This document shows, one piece after another, positions 1 through 13,113 of a stretch of 64,000 bases of DNA. The notes below the pieces were generated by a model. It was not told the origin of the DNA. It saw only the letters and a list, made by a program, of their open reading frames with translations, and made no database searches. A program made the position numbers and the translations under genes. Each line of letters starts with the position of its first letter. The stretch's first letter is position 1. This DNA comes from Owenia fusiformis (taxonomy: Eukaryota > Annelida > Polychaeta > Sabellida > Oweniidae), in contig CAIIXF020000009.1 in assembly GCA_903813345.2 (NCBI GenBank), positions 38,309,759 to 38,373,758 on the forward strand, written 5' to 3'.

Positions 1-158
1 TATACAAGCCCAAGTCATTCCTCAATGAACATAACAATCTCATGATGTGACCTTTTTCTATAAGATGAAGATTTTACATGCATGTTCACATGAAACACAT
101 CAATATGATGATACTCTGGGAAAGACATTGGATATGACAAGGCATTAACATGACAAAA

Positions 159-1670
159 TGTCACCACCTAAAACAATTTGGTCAATTTAAAGCAAGTTGG
201 AAAATACCTTTTGACCTTAAGAAGGTTTGATTTGAACTTCTTAGAACATGTAGATGATTTTTCAAAAAATTCGTCAATTTGAAGCAAGTTGAAAAAATAC
301 CTCTTTGACTTTTTTTGACATTGAGAAGGTCATTGAAGGTCAAATGTCAAATGTAAAGTCAGATTTGAACTTCTGAGAACATGTAGATGATTTTGAAAAA
401 AATTAAGTAAATTTGAAGCAAGTTGAAAAAGAACTTTTTGACCTTGAAAAGGTCATTGAAGGTCAAATGTCAAATCTAAAGTCAGATTTGAACTTCTGAG
501 AACATATAGATGATTTTGAAAAAAAAATTAGTCAATTTGAAGCAAGTTGAAAAAAGACCTTTTTGACCTTGAGAAGGTCATTGAAGGTCAAATCTAAAGT
601 CAGATTTGAACTTCTGAGAACTTGTAAAAGTCAAATTTGAACTTCTGAAAAGATGTAGATGATTTTGAAAAAAAAAATTGGTCAATTTGAAGCAAGTTGA
701 AAACAGACCTTTTTGACCTTGAGAAGGTCATTAAAGGTCAAATGTCAAATCTAAAGTCATATTTGAATTTCTGAGAACATGTAGATGATTTTGAAAAAAA
801 ACATAAGTCAATTTGAAGCAAGTTGAAAAAAGACCTTTTTGACCTTTTTCGACCTTGAGAAGGTCATTGAAGGTCAAATGTCAAATCTAAAGTCATATTT
901 GAATTTCTGAGAACATGTAGATGATTTTGAAAAAAAAATTTAGTTAATTTGAAGCAAGATGAAAAAAGACCTTTTTGACCTTTTTTGACATTGAGAAGGT
1001 CATTGAAGGTCAAATGTCAAATCTAAAGTCAGATTTGAATTTCTGAGAACATGTAGATGATTTTGAAAAAAAAATTTAGTCAATTTGAAGCAAGTTGAAA
1101 AAAGACCTTTTTGACCTTTTTTGACTTTGAGAAGGTCATTGAATGTCAAATGTCAAATCTTAAGTCAAATCTAAAGTCAGATTTGAATTTCTGAGAACAC
1201 GTAGATGATTTTTAAAAAAAATTTTAGTCAATTTGAAGCAAGTTGAAAACAGACCTTTTTGACCTTTTGACCTTTTTTGACCTTGAGAAGGTCATTGAAG
1301 GTCAAATGTCAAATCTAAAGTCAGATTAGAAGGTCAAATGTCAAATCTAAAGTCAAATCTAAAGTCAGATTTGAATTTCTGAGAACATGTAGATGATTTT
1401 GAAAAAAAATTTAGTCAATGTGAAGCAAGTTGAAAAAAGACCCTTTTGACCTTGAGAAGGTCATTGAAGGTCAAATGTCAAATCTAAAGTCAGATTTGAA
1501 CTTCTGAGAACATGTAGATGATTTAGAAAAAAATTGAAGTCAGTCTAAACAGTATTTGTTAAGTTATAGGAAGTTGTAAGAAATTGTCACAGACGCCAAG
1601 CGCCGGACGCCAACCGCAGTCGCAAAAAAACGGAGACCATAACAATATGTCACCACTTTTGGTGGTGACA
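159..1670. mobile_element. Non-autonomous DNA transposon with terminal inverted repeats and an internal tandem array
   Basis: The left end reads TGTCACCACCTAAAA (159-173). The right end, read inward on the other strand, is TGTCACCACCAAAA (1670-1657), a 14-15 bp inverted repeat with one difference. Between them are roughly ten GGTCA-rich tandem units and then a GC-richer segment (CGCCGGACGCCAACCGC, about 1593-1609). No coding capacity is visible. A target duplication is not clear; the right end is flanked by TA. The superfamily is not assigned. Confidence 0.6.
181..1545. repeat. Degenerate tandem array, about 115-190 bp period, ~10 units
   Basis: Units share the order AAGGTCATTGAAGGTCAAAT, GTCAGATTTGAACTTCTGAG, ACATGTAGATGATTTTGAAA, GTCAATTTGAAGCAAGTTG and GACCTTTTTGACCTT. 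The GTAGATGATT word (ATAGATGATT in the third unit) falls near 250, 383, 505, 655, 781, 917, 1053, 1201, 1389 and 1513. The unequal spacing comes from variable AAGGTCA and TTTTGACC sub-repeats. Confidence 0.9.
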
Positions 1671-1770
1671 TAAAAAAACGGAGACCATAAGAATATGTCA
1701 CCACTTTTGGTGGTGACATAAAAAACGGAGACCATAACAATATGTCACCACTTTTGGTGGTGACATAATA
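1624..1770. repeat. Three tandem copies of a ~47-bp hairpin-bearing end sequence
   Basis: Each copy contains ACGGAGACCATAA(C/G)AATA followed by a perfect hairpin TGTCACCAC-TTTTG-GTGGTGACA, at 1648-1670, 1696-1718 and 1743-1765. Spacings are 48 and 47 bp. The hairpin arms are the terminal repeat of the element at 159-1670. Confidence 0.9.
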
Positions 1771-3026
1771 AACACAACATGAGATTCCATAGTCAAAACA
1801 TCCTAATATATCATCAAAATGGTAAACTCCAAATTTTACAACACTTCTTTATCCTGAGAGTTCCAATCCTGGTATAAGTTTATTACATATATCTTGCTAG
1901 AATTATTATACCATACAAAAACATGAAATGTCATCAATCAAATAATCAACACTGAAGCAAGTGGCCTCTGCACCCGTTTGAGATTTGCAAATAAGGTTTC
2001 ACCCTCCTGAAAATATATTGACCCCCACTTGCCCCCCTCTAGTGCACTTACCCATCTTCATCTTGATAATTGATGTTCAACTTTTTGTTAGAACCAATAA
2101 GTTCTGAAAATACAAAAGAAAAAATCTATGAGTACATTATTTAGTAAAACCTACTTAAATTAACATATCGCTTGTTACATATCTGCTTTTGGCAACCATA
2201 AGTAGCAAAGTAGCAAATTGTCACGTTCAGGTAGCAGATGAAACTTACTAACACCAAAATATATATGCAATTTAAAATACATTGATGTTAAATTGATGAA
2301 TTTTCTGAGGCTGTGCGCAAGCCTGGTCTATCAAACTGCAATCTCAAAGAACGTGAATGATGTATTTTTAGTTGGTTCTCATAACACTACACAGAACAGC
2401 TTCTTGTTCCAATATTCAAATATTTACACTGGAAGAAAATAGATTCCCAGACATCGCATTCCATTCATAAAAATGGATACCTTTTACTGAACTGTAAATC
2501 AAATGCAGTTTCATAGAAAACAAATATTGATCCAATTAAAATGGAAATATATTTCCTAATTCAGATGTATATACAATAAAGTATGTTATTTTAACATGAA
2601 ACACCAATGGTAGCTCTTATGTTTCACTAATGAATTAATTCACACCAATAAATCATATGATTTGGCAACACGGTTGCAGTTAATAAAGTCATATCATTAC
2701 CATGCCAAAAGTGAATTATTACAGAGTTACAATATGGAAATGGAAACTACAACTGTGTTTTTAATATAGAAATTCATGGCAGAATTTCCCAAATCTTCAC
2801 GTTTAATACTTTCCTCCCAGCATATATCATGGGAAAGCACAAAGGGCAACATTGTAAATGACATAACAACACAAATGCCTTGAAAAAATTTTATGTTCAT
2901 ATAACTAAAAGTCAATATAATATGATTTGAGCCAAATATTCGACAGGTTTTTTGAAAGTACAATATTCTGTAGAAAAGATCGCAACCTCTTGACATTTAC
3001 ATTTGGAGTTACTCATAACACTACGT
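1771..3026. other. No feature recognised (AT-rich non-coding)
   Basis: No exon, repeat array or element ends were seen. The 89-codon minus-strand frame at 2727-2996 has no recognisable motif and is taken as chance. Confidence 0.6.
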
Positions 3027-3249
3027 AATACAAATGTGTTATACTATAAATTGTAGTACACACTTGTATGTTATGTATGGCAATGAGTTGTAATAGATTG
3101 CAATACAAATGTGTTATACTATAAATTGTAGTACACACTTGTATGTTATGTATGGCAATGTGTTGTAATAGATTGCAATACAAATGTGTTATACTATAAA
3201 TTGTAGTACGCACTTGTATGTTATGTATGGCAATGAGTTGTAATAGATT
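3027..3249. repeat. 75-bp tandem repeat, 3 copies
   Basis: Near-identical units start at 3027, 3102 and 3177 with AATACAAATGTGTTATACT; differences are single bases. The open frame across it simply reflects a period divisible by three. Confidence 0.95.
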
Positions 3250-6200
3250 ATTAACCCCATTCTAATTACATTATTGCTTTGTGATAATGATAATATCAGG
3301 TCAGAATTTGCTTATGAAAATGGTTAGCACCCTTCCCTCCGAGATCTAACATACTGCGCCTTCTTGCTTAACATACTTGTGACAATACCCATTAGCTTTA
3401 TATACCTCACCCCTCTAGATATAAGTAGCTAAGGGGGTGGGGGGAGCTGGGGCTCTGCAACTTGATTCAACATTCTTTAGTATAGGAAGCAAAGTCGTTG
3501 TAAAGTACAAACTCCAGGAACATCTTACAATAGTTTTATCATCTATAATCTGACACATATATTTCCTCCAGGATACAGGGAATGTTTCTAGAATTTACAA
3601 AATGTCAACTTAGTTTCCGATAGTTTCTCAGAAAACTAAGATCAAATTGACATTATGGATGAGTAGGTTGTCAGATGCTGACAGGTAAATTAGTATTGAG
3701 AGTACAGGAAGATTTAAAACTGTTGAAAAAGTGCAAATGCAAATAGTTTTTAAGAAGTTTAATAAAATGTTGAGAATTAATGAATTAAATTCCTCCTTTC
3801 AAACGCACATTGGCAGATACAGTAAAATCTATGGATCTCATCATCTCCCTATAATTTTGGTTAAAATTTGTTTGCAATAGCTTTTTCTGCAAAAAAGATC
3901 CTGTAGTGATCTATTACTGTCTCCTGCTTACTCATAGATATACCTGGTCTTATCACTAAACCTCTATGTATAGATAACTTACACCATGGTTCCTTCCAAA
4001 AATAGAGGCACTATCAGGGTCGAGATTTTCTACATGATAAGCATGTGTACATAACAATAAAAATGTTAGAAAATATCAAACTGTGCATCCAGTTTATAGA
4101 TCTACGATAATAGTCCCTTTCGGGAAGTCCCTGCTTTTTTGATTACAGTATAAAAGTGAAACTCAAATCACTGCAACAAAACATGTAATAAAAAGAATCA
4201 AAAATAGGTGGATTTTGAATCAGTATTATTGACGTTTCAAACACTTTCCAATGAAGCACTGGTTAATTTTGAGCCATATCTTGTGGCTGTGTGTCAGACT
4301 GTGTATCAGTACAGTATTTTCAAAAGTTGTATTAAATATCAGCCAACATAATACATGTTTCTCAATATATCACCTTCCCTAGAAACAGGAGCTACATCCC
4401 TGATGGTGCAGTTGTAACCATGGCAACTGAAGATGATGATACTAGTGTTGCTTTAGCAACTATGAAGAAGCCAAGGGGATCCTTAAACATGCAATATATA
4501 TCTGTTTGCAATAATATTTTCATAATCTTGAATAGTTTGCAAGTTAAGTGTATATTTGTATAAATAACCTCTTGAACTGCAACTTTATAAATTTCCAAAT
4601 CAATGCACAAAAATAAACTAGATACGACATATTTCACGAGAAAATAGAATTGTTCGATCCTTATAAACTTAAAATTCAAAACAATAAATGTAAAACTCCT
4701 GAGAAATTTAAACCTGAGAAATAAAATGCGCATTCAGAACAAATCACGCACTTATTCAAATATGTAGTTAACACAAGATCTGTATATATCCCACAAGATG
4801 GATGAATGTTTAAGTTCTCCTTTATCACAGATTTCTATGTTTCTTTATAGTGGGGACAAATTGATATGGGCACCATGACCTGGTAAAGAGGCAGGAATAA
4901 ATGCCTGTGCCTTTCTCTACCTATCACCTTTAATGACATGACATGTGAAATATTAGCAAAGAATTAGGGTACTTAATCATGATCAGAGTTCAGATTAAAA
5001 GAAATGGCATTTTGGAAGAACTTAATTTAACTATTGGATTACTAAAAAATTTCTATTAGTCTTGCATGAATACCCGAAGGAGGGCAACATTGAAAAACTT
5101 TGAAATATTAGTTCTAAATATAAAGATAAAAGATCAAACTTATTACAGAGTTTCTAACTACATGTAGGTACTTTCTAATTTTCAAAATTCTTGCTAAAAC
5201 TGGTTAAAATATCCTTATAGATGTTTAAATGGTTATTAGTAGGTAGGTGTAGCTCCTACATGTACTCACTTAATTGCTGTGGAGACCACTGTATACTTTA
5301 TATTGTTTTAGATGTTTAGATTCTCCTCAAACTACAACCTTAACTTAATTCAAGATAAGAAAAATAAAAGACTTACCATTCAAATTCATAGTGGATTTAA
5401 TAAGGCAATGTATCTTTCATCATATTCCTTTGTTTGATCAATGTAATAATAATGTCCAAAGCATTAAAACAATAGGTATTACTCATTATTTTCACATGTG
5501 TTTCCATCTAACATCGCAAAATCATTCTTGCACGTTTAATTCAAACTTACAATTTAATACAACATGACTTTGTCAAAACCTTGACTGCATTCAATAAATC
5601 ATATTTCCATACCATTCTAACAAAAACCACATTTTGTATATTTGTAAAAGACTCTATTAATATCGTTTTATAGCTGTAAGCAAGAATATATGAATCAATA
5701 AGGTAAAACTGATTAAAACGCTCAACATTATCAACAAATTTCCAACCACCAATCCAGCGTTGATTTCCAGCAAACATAACAATTATTTTACGTTTCTAGA
5801 ACAAGAACTATCAAGTAATGAAAAATAATGTCGACAAATAGTCAAAGCAAAAAGAATCAATAACAAATTAGCAGATTTCTAGTTGGGTTTAAGAAGTTGC
5901 AAGGGTAGTATAATATTGTCCAATTCATGATACAGAAAATATAAGATATTTTGTAGGAATACTACATCTGTAGTCGTGCCTTCGACAGGTGAATCAAAAA
6001 CTGAGTTTCATATATAGGAATAACGATTGCATCAAATATTTGTGAGGTTTAGAGTTAATCAAAAATAGCAACATTTTTGAATCAAATTGAAACAAAACTT
6101 GTCTTCTGTTACCTTTATAGGTCGACCAATTAATAAAGCTTGGAAGTAAAACATACGTTTATATTCAAAGAAATTATAAGTAGAGCAAGTAAGCAGTCCC

Positions 6201-8059
6201 AAGCACAGTCAGAAAATATCCTAACCTCACTTATATGGGCAAATCACCCAACTGACTTTGCATGTGATTGTATACTTGACAGTAAGCTTACAAGATAGAG
6301 CACAGCCCCAAAAAACACTCAACCCTCAATTCATTTTCCTTGACCAAACACCAACAAACCATATATTCCTGGGGCTGGGTACTAGACTTTAAGCTAATAT
6401 GGGTAGCTGCTCATCTTGCTATCTCACATTTATTTTGATTGGCAGTAAATTGTCATCTACTAACTGTTAATATCCACCAACCATAGTTTATATGAGATAA
6501 GGAGATTACTCCAGTGCAGTTGCAAACTTTCCAAACAGTTTATAACTTCTATCCAGCAAAGTCATGGACCCATGGTATATTGATCTATTTTTCGGATTAT
6601 TCATAATTTTTCTTCCCATAAAAGTGCAAATGTTCTGTCATTTAGATTTCTGAGGATTTGAAACAAGAATAAAAAACCTTGAGAGATTATTTCTCTCAAA
6701 CCTAATATCTGAACAAGATGATGATATCTCGCAAGTATGAAGAGTAATGATAAATGTCTTTATGCCATGAAAAATAATATTTGGATGATTGAACAATAAG
6801 CATCTTTACACAGGGCCTTTAAGTTCATACAGATATATTTAGATGATATTTTTACATTCAATTTAATAAATATCTAGACTAATAATTATGCAAACAAACG
6901 TACATTTTGTAGGGGTGACCTTGATCACAAGTAAGATCTCATCAATATTTCTATCAAATAATAAAAAATAATTCATCATTTTCTATCATGGACTCATTTT
7001 CTAAAATTATCTAATTATTACTGCCTGATGGTGTTTCCTAAAATATATAAGCATGTAACATGATTCACCAACACTGCTTGTATCAATATGTTGCTGAGTT
7101 ATAGCTATCTGTATGGGGGATATACATGCCCACCTTATCCTCAACCAAATACCATTTAGATTAGCTTATCTCTATGAAAGAAAGCATTATCTTTTCTAAC
7201 AACTTCTACCAGTTATTTATTGTTAATGTTTATTTAGCCATCATATTTGATGAATACATACATTTAATTGACAATCAATTGCTCCTCATGGTGAATTATG
7301 ACAATTGGAAATTTTGACCAGTTTTGATAATTTCTTGTTGTAAGGTTTATGGTAACCAGAATATATCAATAGAGTCAATATTCTGATTTAGCAAATCCCT
7401 ATTTATTAACATCTTGGATTATCCAGGTATGACGTTTTCATAGTGTGATTGAAGATCAAACTCAGGTAAACCAGTATATCCTTTATTAAAGCTTGCATGA
7501 TGAGGGTGAAGATAGCACGATAGATACAGTAAAAATTATGCAAAGTGTTGGCAAAATCCGTGGAAAGGATAATGCACTTGAAAAGATAAAAACTGAATAT
7601 GAACAACTAGATAATGTTGGGGGGATAAAAGTCAATAGTCTTTACATTTTGGACATCTAAATACTGACCTGGTCTATCTTAACTGTGCTCATTACACCGT
7701 TTCAGGACACATTCTCTCATTTTCATGTTATTTGGCACAAAACATAATAACTTGACACTCAATCAATGACATATATGATTATGTGTTTTTACTATGGCTA
7801 AATTCCAAAATTATACATAACAGAGTACAGTACAGTTATAATGACGGTAATGCATGATATGCTGCTTTATATATTGCTGGACAACAAGTTAGCCCTTCAT
7901 TGATACATAGAAAGACCAAGACCACCAGAGTCAACATTTTAATACCAATTCTTAGGATGAAATCAGGATCTAATCAGCCCCTTAAAGTATTTTTGTGATT
8001 GCATTAGACATCACATTAACAAATATACAATATGTACCTGTTTGCAAATCAATGATTTA
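3250..8059. other. No gene recognised; AT-rich, probably intronic
   Basis: Several chance frames (for example 4392-4733, 5547-5777 and 7406-7606, all minus) have low-complexity composition and no domain. A search by eye for ankyrin-repeat exons on the minus strand found none. Confidence 0.55.
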
Positions 8060-8235
8060 ACTTCAAGTGCCCAACTACATGCATGCTGGGATTGAGGACT
8101 GTCCTTCACTCATATATAAAACTTCAAGTGCCCAACTACATGCATGCTGGGATTGAGGACTGTCCTTCACTCATATATAAAACTTCAAGTGCCCAGCCCC
8201 ATGCATGCTGGGATTGATGACCATCTTTCACTTAC
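8060..8235. repeat. 61-bp tandem repeat, 3 copies
   Basis: Units start at 8060, 8121 and 8182 with ACTTCAAGTGCCCA and contain CATGCATGCTGGGATTGA. The third copy is more diverged. Confidence 0.93.
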
Positions 8236-11200
8236 CATGTAATACGTCCCTTGTACACATGCTGCTAATCATTTAATCCAAAAACATTCAAGTGAAAGAT
8301 CATATCCACTTCTTATATCAGATCACCTTAAATATACTGAAGATATCAAAAATATACTGGGCCTTACTGGCCTTAATGATAACAGAAACTTTTCAAGACT
8401 ACAACTGTTAGAGATGCGAAGTGAGTAACAAATAAGAATACATCCTATATTACCCCCAACTGTTATCTATCATAACACATAACTTCTGTTCATAAATCCA
8501 GTTCCTCGCATAACAGACAGTTAATATTCTCTCATTATTATTTACATCATATTTTGTTGAAAAAACAAGTTTGTTCCAATATCTAAACTAAGTAGAAATA
8601 TCTGTTAAATCTCTGTTGGGATTTCATCATGATTTGATACAGATCTCAAACTATGAAAGGTTCAATCTCTGGTATATGGGGTAATCCCTGTAGGGATGAC
8701 CCTGGTAGAACCAGTTTGTGTAGAGTTTCTTCAAGAAAGGTAAGTAAGTTTATGATGATACAAGGTTGCAGAATGTGAGAGATCCTAACAGAAAATACCT
8801 GGTGGTCCCAGATGATGGAAGAATTATAGCAAGTAGGACAGACAGAAGACCCCAGATGGATTGAGATAGAGTAGTACTCCAAGAGTGTCACAGATAATTT
8901 GGAAAGAACTAAATGATACTACTGAACGGTTTCCAAATATTACATTCAATATCCTAGAAAAACTTCCAAAGAAAAGTTTCACCTGCAAGGGAATATCACT
9001 CCGTTAACATTATTACCCTTCATGATGTTTTCCTATTAAAAAAATGATGTGCTTTTCCTTTTATTTCCATTAATTAGTTACAAGAAGGATCAATTCACTG
9101 TACTCAAATTTGCCACAAGTCTAACGTACAACCTACTTCTGTATTTCAAATTCAACTGAAGTGAGCTCAAGAGAAAGCATCATTGAACAAAATTAATTTT
9201 TCAGAAATATTATAATTTTATATTTAAAACTGCTCATTTTTAAATTGAAATTCTGTTTGATCACAAAAAATATATGCATTATAAAAATTCAATTGAGGAA
9301 TGCTATTTTGAAGTAGTACTAGGCATGCACTGTTAAAGAAATGTACTAATTAACCTTTCCTTCAAAACTCAAAGCCTCCAGTCAAAAACAATAATAAAAG
9401 GGTCATTTTGGAGCCATTAATGAAGCCTCTAATTAGCTCATTACTTTTCATCATGTATCAAGAAAGCATAAATTTAAGGTATCATTACCATGAAAAAAAA
9501 AATATATATATAACAGAAATGTCTGGACCATTTAATATACATGATATATAAATAAATATTTGCATTTTGGGAGATCGCAGCTACCTATCAATTCCTTTCT
9601 AAAAGAGTATGAGATTGTAAAACCTGTAATGATTTGGATGCTTTTCAGTTGGTTTTAAATATGAAAACTTCAGACCTCAAAAACCCAAGATGAGTTCGGA
9701 ACTTCAGAGAGATGGGCAGTGGGGCAATCTTGATTGTTATTGTTCACTGGTTCATCATTTGAAATGCTTTAACATGACTCACATGTCATACCTGTTTTGG
9801 AGCAATTTCAGAATTCATTAATTGGTCAATAAAAAGCAATTCATGTAAATAGTTGCCAATTCCATGTTCCACTTATTCAGCAGTTCAGGTAGCATGTAAT
9901 GCATATAAATCATATAAAACGCAAGCATGCCAAGTTAAGTAGAATAAGTAGAATGAAAATCAAAAGTATTTTAATGTTGCTTATGCTGACACTTTCAATT
10001 TCTCTCATCCTCACGACATTCATTAAACTGAACATGAGGGGACAGTGCTTTCCTATATTTCTAAGTACTCTTATATGATGTCAAAATGTCAGCTTTTCGT
10101 GCTGAGGTTCTGAGTCCTCATCAGATTTCTTTAGAAAGAAATACTTAAACAAGTTAAGATAGAATTGTACAAACTTTTCACATTAACATAACCAAAGAAC
10201 AGAGCGTGCTTGAATCTACTCTGATATTTATTGCATTTCTGTCTATATAGACCTTGTTGGAGGTATAAATAGTCATAGAATGGGAAGGGATGCCCTCTTC
10301 AAGTATCTGAATGTGCCTCTAAATTCTAGCCTCCCAGGGTCGGGAGAGGCCGATATATTAAGTTGGTCTTTCAGCAGCTACTAACAAAATAGATATTATA
10401 ATTAATACAGGTTTAATCTACGATAAAAACTAAATAAAAAATCTACTGACAACTCCTAGTTGAGAAAACAACTCTTTCGGAAGATAAAATTCTATCTCTG
10501 TCTTCATGTCTCAAGATATCACATTTAAAACTGACAAATGGAATAACAGGTCATTTGATCATAAAACAATTCATTATCAAACCATGATACATGATTCCAT
10601 ACCAAAACCTACAGATATCCTCAAAATGTGTAGAGTCCAACCACATTAATGAATCAAATACTGTACACAATTGTAAACTAAAATATATTCAATTAAACTA
10701 TAATGCTCCCAGGATACTTTGACCCATGATCTTCTAATTTCACAGTTCATAGAAGAGGCCAATACTTCACTGATACCATGCAACATTCCTCTTTAAAGAA
10801 AAATGACAATTTTCTCATTTTATCAAAAGCTCATGTTTTCTAAAACCTGCATTCGAACAGAGGCGACAGACTTTTCTACTTACGACTTGCATAAACTCAA
10901 ATATTAAAAAATTGTATTGTTGTTTTTGACAGTTGACTCAAATAAAATAGTTCTTGTATGTCTTCAAATGTTTTCATATAGCCACATACTACTATGAGCT
11001 TCTTAAAAATACACCTTTAACATGCCAATCAAAAAAAACACAGCTACTTTTACAGTCAATGGCTTTTCTAACATGTCTAAAGAATGTAGTAGAATGTCAT
11101 CATGATTTCTGATATTCACTCAAAAATCCTCAAATCTTTGAACAAACACGCCAACACCTACAAAATAATGGCACACTAAGTTCAATATTTTGATTTTGTC

Positions 11201-11624
11201 CCAAAACACGATTAATCACATTTCACATTGATCTCCACCAATCTCCCCCCAGAGATGTATAACTGAGTGGTGAATTTAAAAAAAATTAAGTTTGATGTTT
11301 ACTAGGTTAACAAAATGAAATAGACTTCATCCACTTTACTCCAAAACATAATGAATAACATTTATGGCCATACATAGATATGACCTTTATCCACTAGGAA
11401 GATGTATTGACAACAATTAATCACATTCTGAGTTTATATAATAGTGAACTACAAAGTTGATTAACAATCAATTGCAAGAAATCCACTTTGCCAAATTCGC
11501 TGATTTTCATTAGAAATGTGTTAATACATTGAGGGAGGTTAACATAATATATTTCTAAGAGATTAGGATTGACAAGCTTCTAATAACTAACTTTAATGCC
11601 ATTAACAATATCCCATTATAAAGA
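8236..11624. other. No gene recognised; AT-rich non-coding
   Basis: Contains a short A-run plus (TA)n near 9494-9512. The minus-strand frame at 8646-8891 shows no known motif. Nothing else is supported. Confidence 0.55.
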
Positions 11625-13113
11625 GTTTGTTGCTCCTATTATAAAGTAAACCTATGTATGAACATTGAACATTCCTCTAAAAATAGTTGGTTGGTTCTTT
11701 TATAAAGTAAACCCTGTATGTATGAACATTGAACATTCCTCTAAAAATAGTTGATTGGTTCTCTTATAAAGTAAACCCTGTATGTATGAACATTGAACAT
11801 TCCTCTAAAAATAGTTGGTTGGTTCTTTTATAACCCTACTATCACACCAAACTAGTTCTCACTGCGTTCTCGAAAACGGGCTTCAACTGTATATGAACGG
11901 ACTGGACCTACTAAGAACCGTTTGGGATCTATTTACAAACTTCATCGAACGTACTCGAACGGGTAGGTCCTCTAGAACTTAGACAATGCTCAAAATGTTC
12001 TCGTGGTTGTCACGTTCTACAATTAGAACGAGTGACAACGTACTAACGACGAGCTGGACGTACTACGAACGGAACCGTTGTACTTCAATCCTACTAGGGA
12101 CGTTTTAACGAGGTAGAACAAATTGTAAACGGGTTTAAACTACGAGTTAGCAAAAATATAGCTATCACACCAAACAAGTTGCCACTGCATTCTTCAAAAC
12201 TGGTTTTAAACTGTGTGCGAACGGAATGGACGTAGCTGCAACTTTATAAGGTCTATTTACGAACTTTATGAACTTTCTCAGACGGGAATGTGATTTTAGA
12301 ATTTTGAATCGATTCAAAATTCGATGACGACCATACCGTTCTGTCATCAGGTCATGTTGACCTTTTAGACTAAGGGACGCGTTCTACGACGTTGCACTCC
12401 GACGTGGTGCGACCTGAACGAACTGCGAACGAGATGGACGTATTGAAGACTGTTTAAGAATGAAGAAGCTAATTATTTCAGACATATTTCCCGTCCACAG
12501 CCAGATTGAGCCCATTTGACGACGTTTTCGTAGGACTGGCAAGAATGGGCAAGAACTAGTTTGGTGTGATAGGGGGGTAAAGTAAACCCTATATGTATGA
12601 ACATTGAACATTCCTCTAAAAATAGTTTGTTGGTTCTTTTATAAAGTAAACCCTATATGTATGAACATTGAACATTCCTCTAAAAATAGTTGGTTGGTTC
12701 TTTTATGAAGTAAACCCTATATGTATGAACATTGAACATTCCTCTAAAAATAGTTTGTTGGTTCTTTTATAAAGTAAACCCTATATGTATGAACATTGAA
12801 CATTCCTCTAAAAATAGTTGGTTGGTTCTTTTATGAAGTAAACCCTATATGTATGAACATTGAACATTCCTCTAAAAATAGTTGGTTGGTTCTATTATAA
12901 AGTAATACCTGTGTGTATGAACATTGAACATTCCTCTAAAAATAGTTGGTTGGTTCTATTATAAAGTAATACCTGTGTGTATGAACATTGAACATTCCTC
13001 TAAAAATAGTTGGTTGGTTTTATTATAAAGTAAACCCTATATGTATGAACATTGAACATTCCTCTAAAAATGGTTGGTTCTATTATAAAGTAATACCTGT
13101 ATATATGAACATT
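11625..13113. repeat. 64-bp tandem repeat, about 12 copies, split by a transposon
   Basis: The word ATGAACATTGAACATTCCTC recurs at 11658, 11722 and 11786, then after an insertion at 12597, 12661, 12725, 12789, 12853, 12917, 12981 and 13045; a truncated unit follows at 13105. Alternating variants (GTTTGTTGG/GTTGGTTGG, CTATATG/CTGTGTG) suggest block duplications. Confidence 0.95.
11834..12577. mobile_element. PIF/Harbinger-like non-autonomous element inserted in the 64-bp array
   Basis: A 21-bp perfect inverted repeat containing CTATCACACCAAACTAGT occupies 11839-11859 and 12552-12572, with C-rich tips (CCCTA / CCCCCC). The array sequence TTTTATAAAGTAAA is interrupted so that TAA appears on both sides (11831-11833 and 12578-12580), the 3-bp TWA-type duplication of PIF/Harbinger elements. 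Inside, a half-copy of the terminal sequence (CTATCACACCAAACAAGT, about 12162) begins a second unit. The interior is CpG-richer than its surroundings and full of GAACG/CGTTC words. No transposase is visible. Confidence 0.75.

Noticed and set aside
3013-3213. 66-codon repetitive minus-strand frame
   Set aside because: Produced by the 75-bp tandem repeat, period divisible by three.
4392-4733. 113-codon minus-strand frame
   Set aside because: Phe/Ile/Leu-rich translation typical of AT-rich non-coding DNA; no motif or splice evidence.
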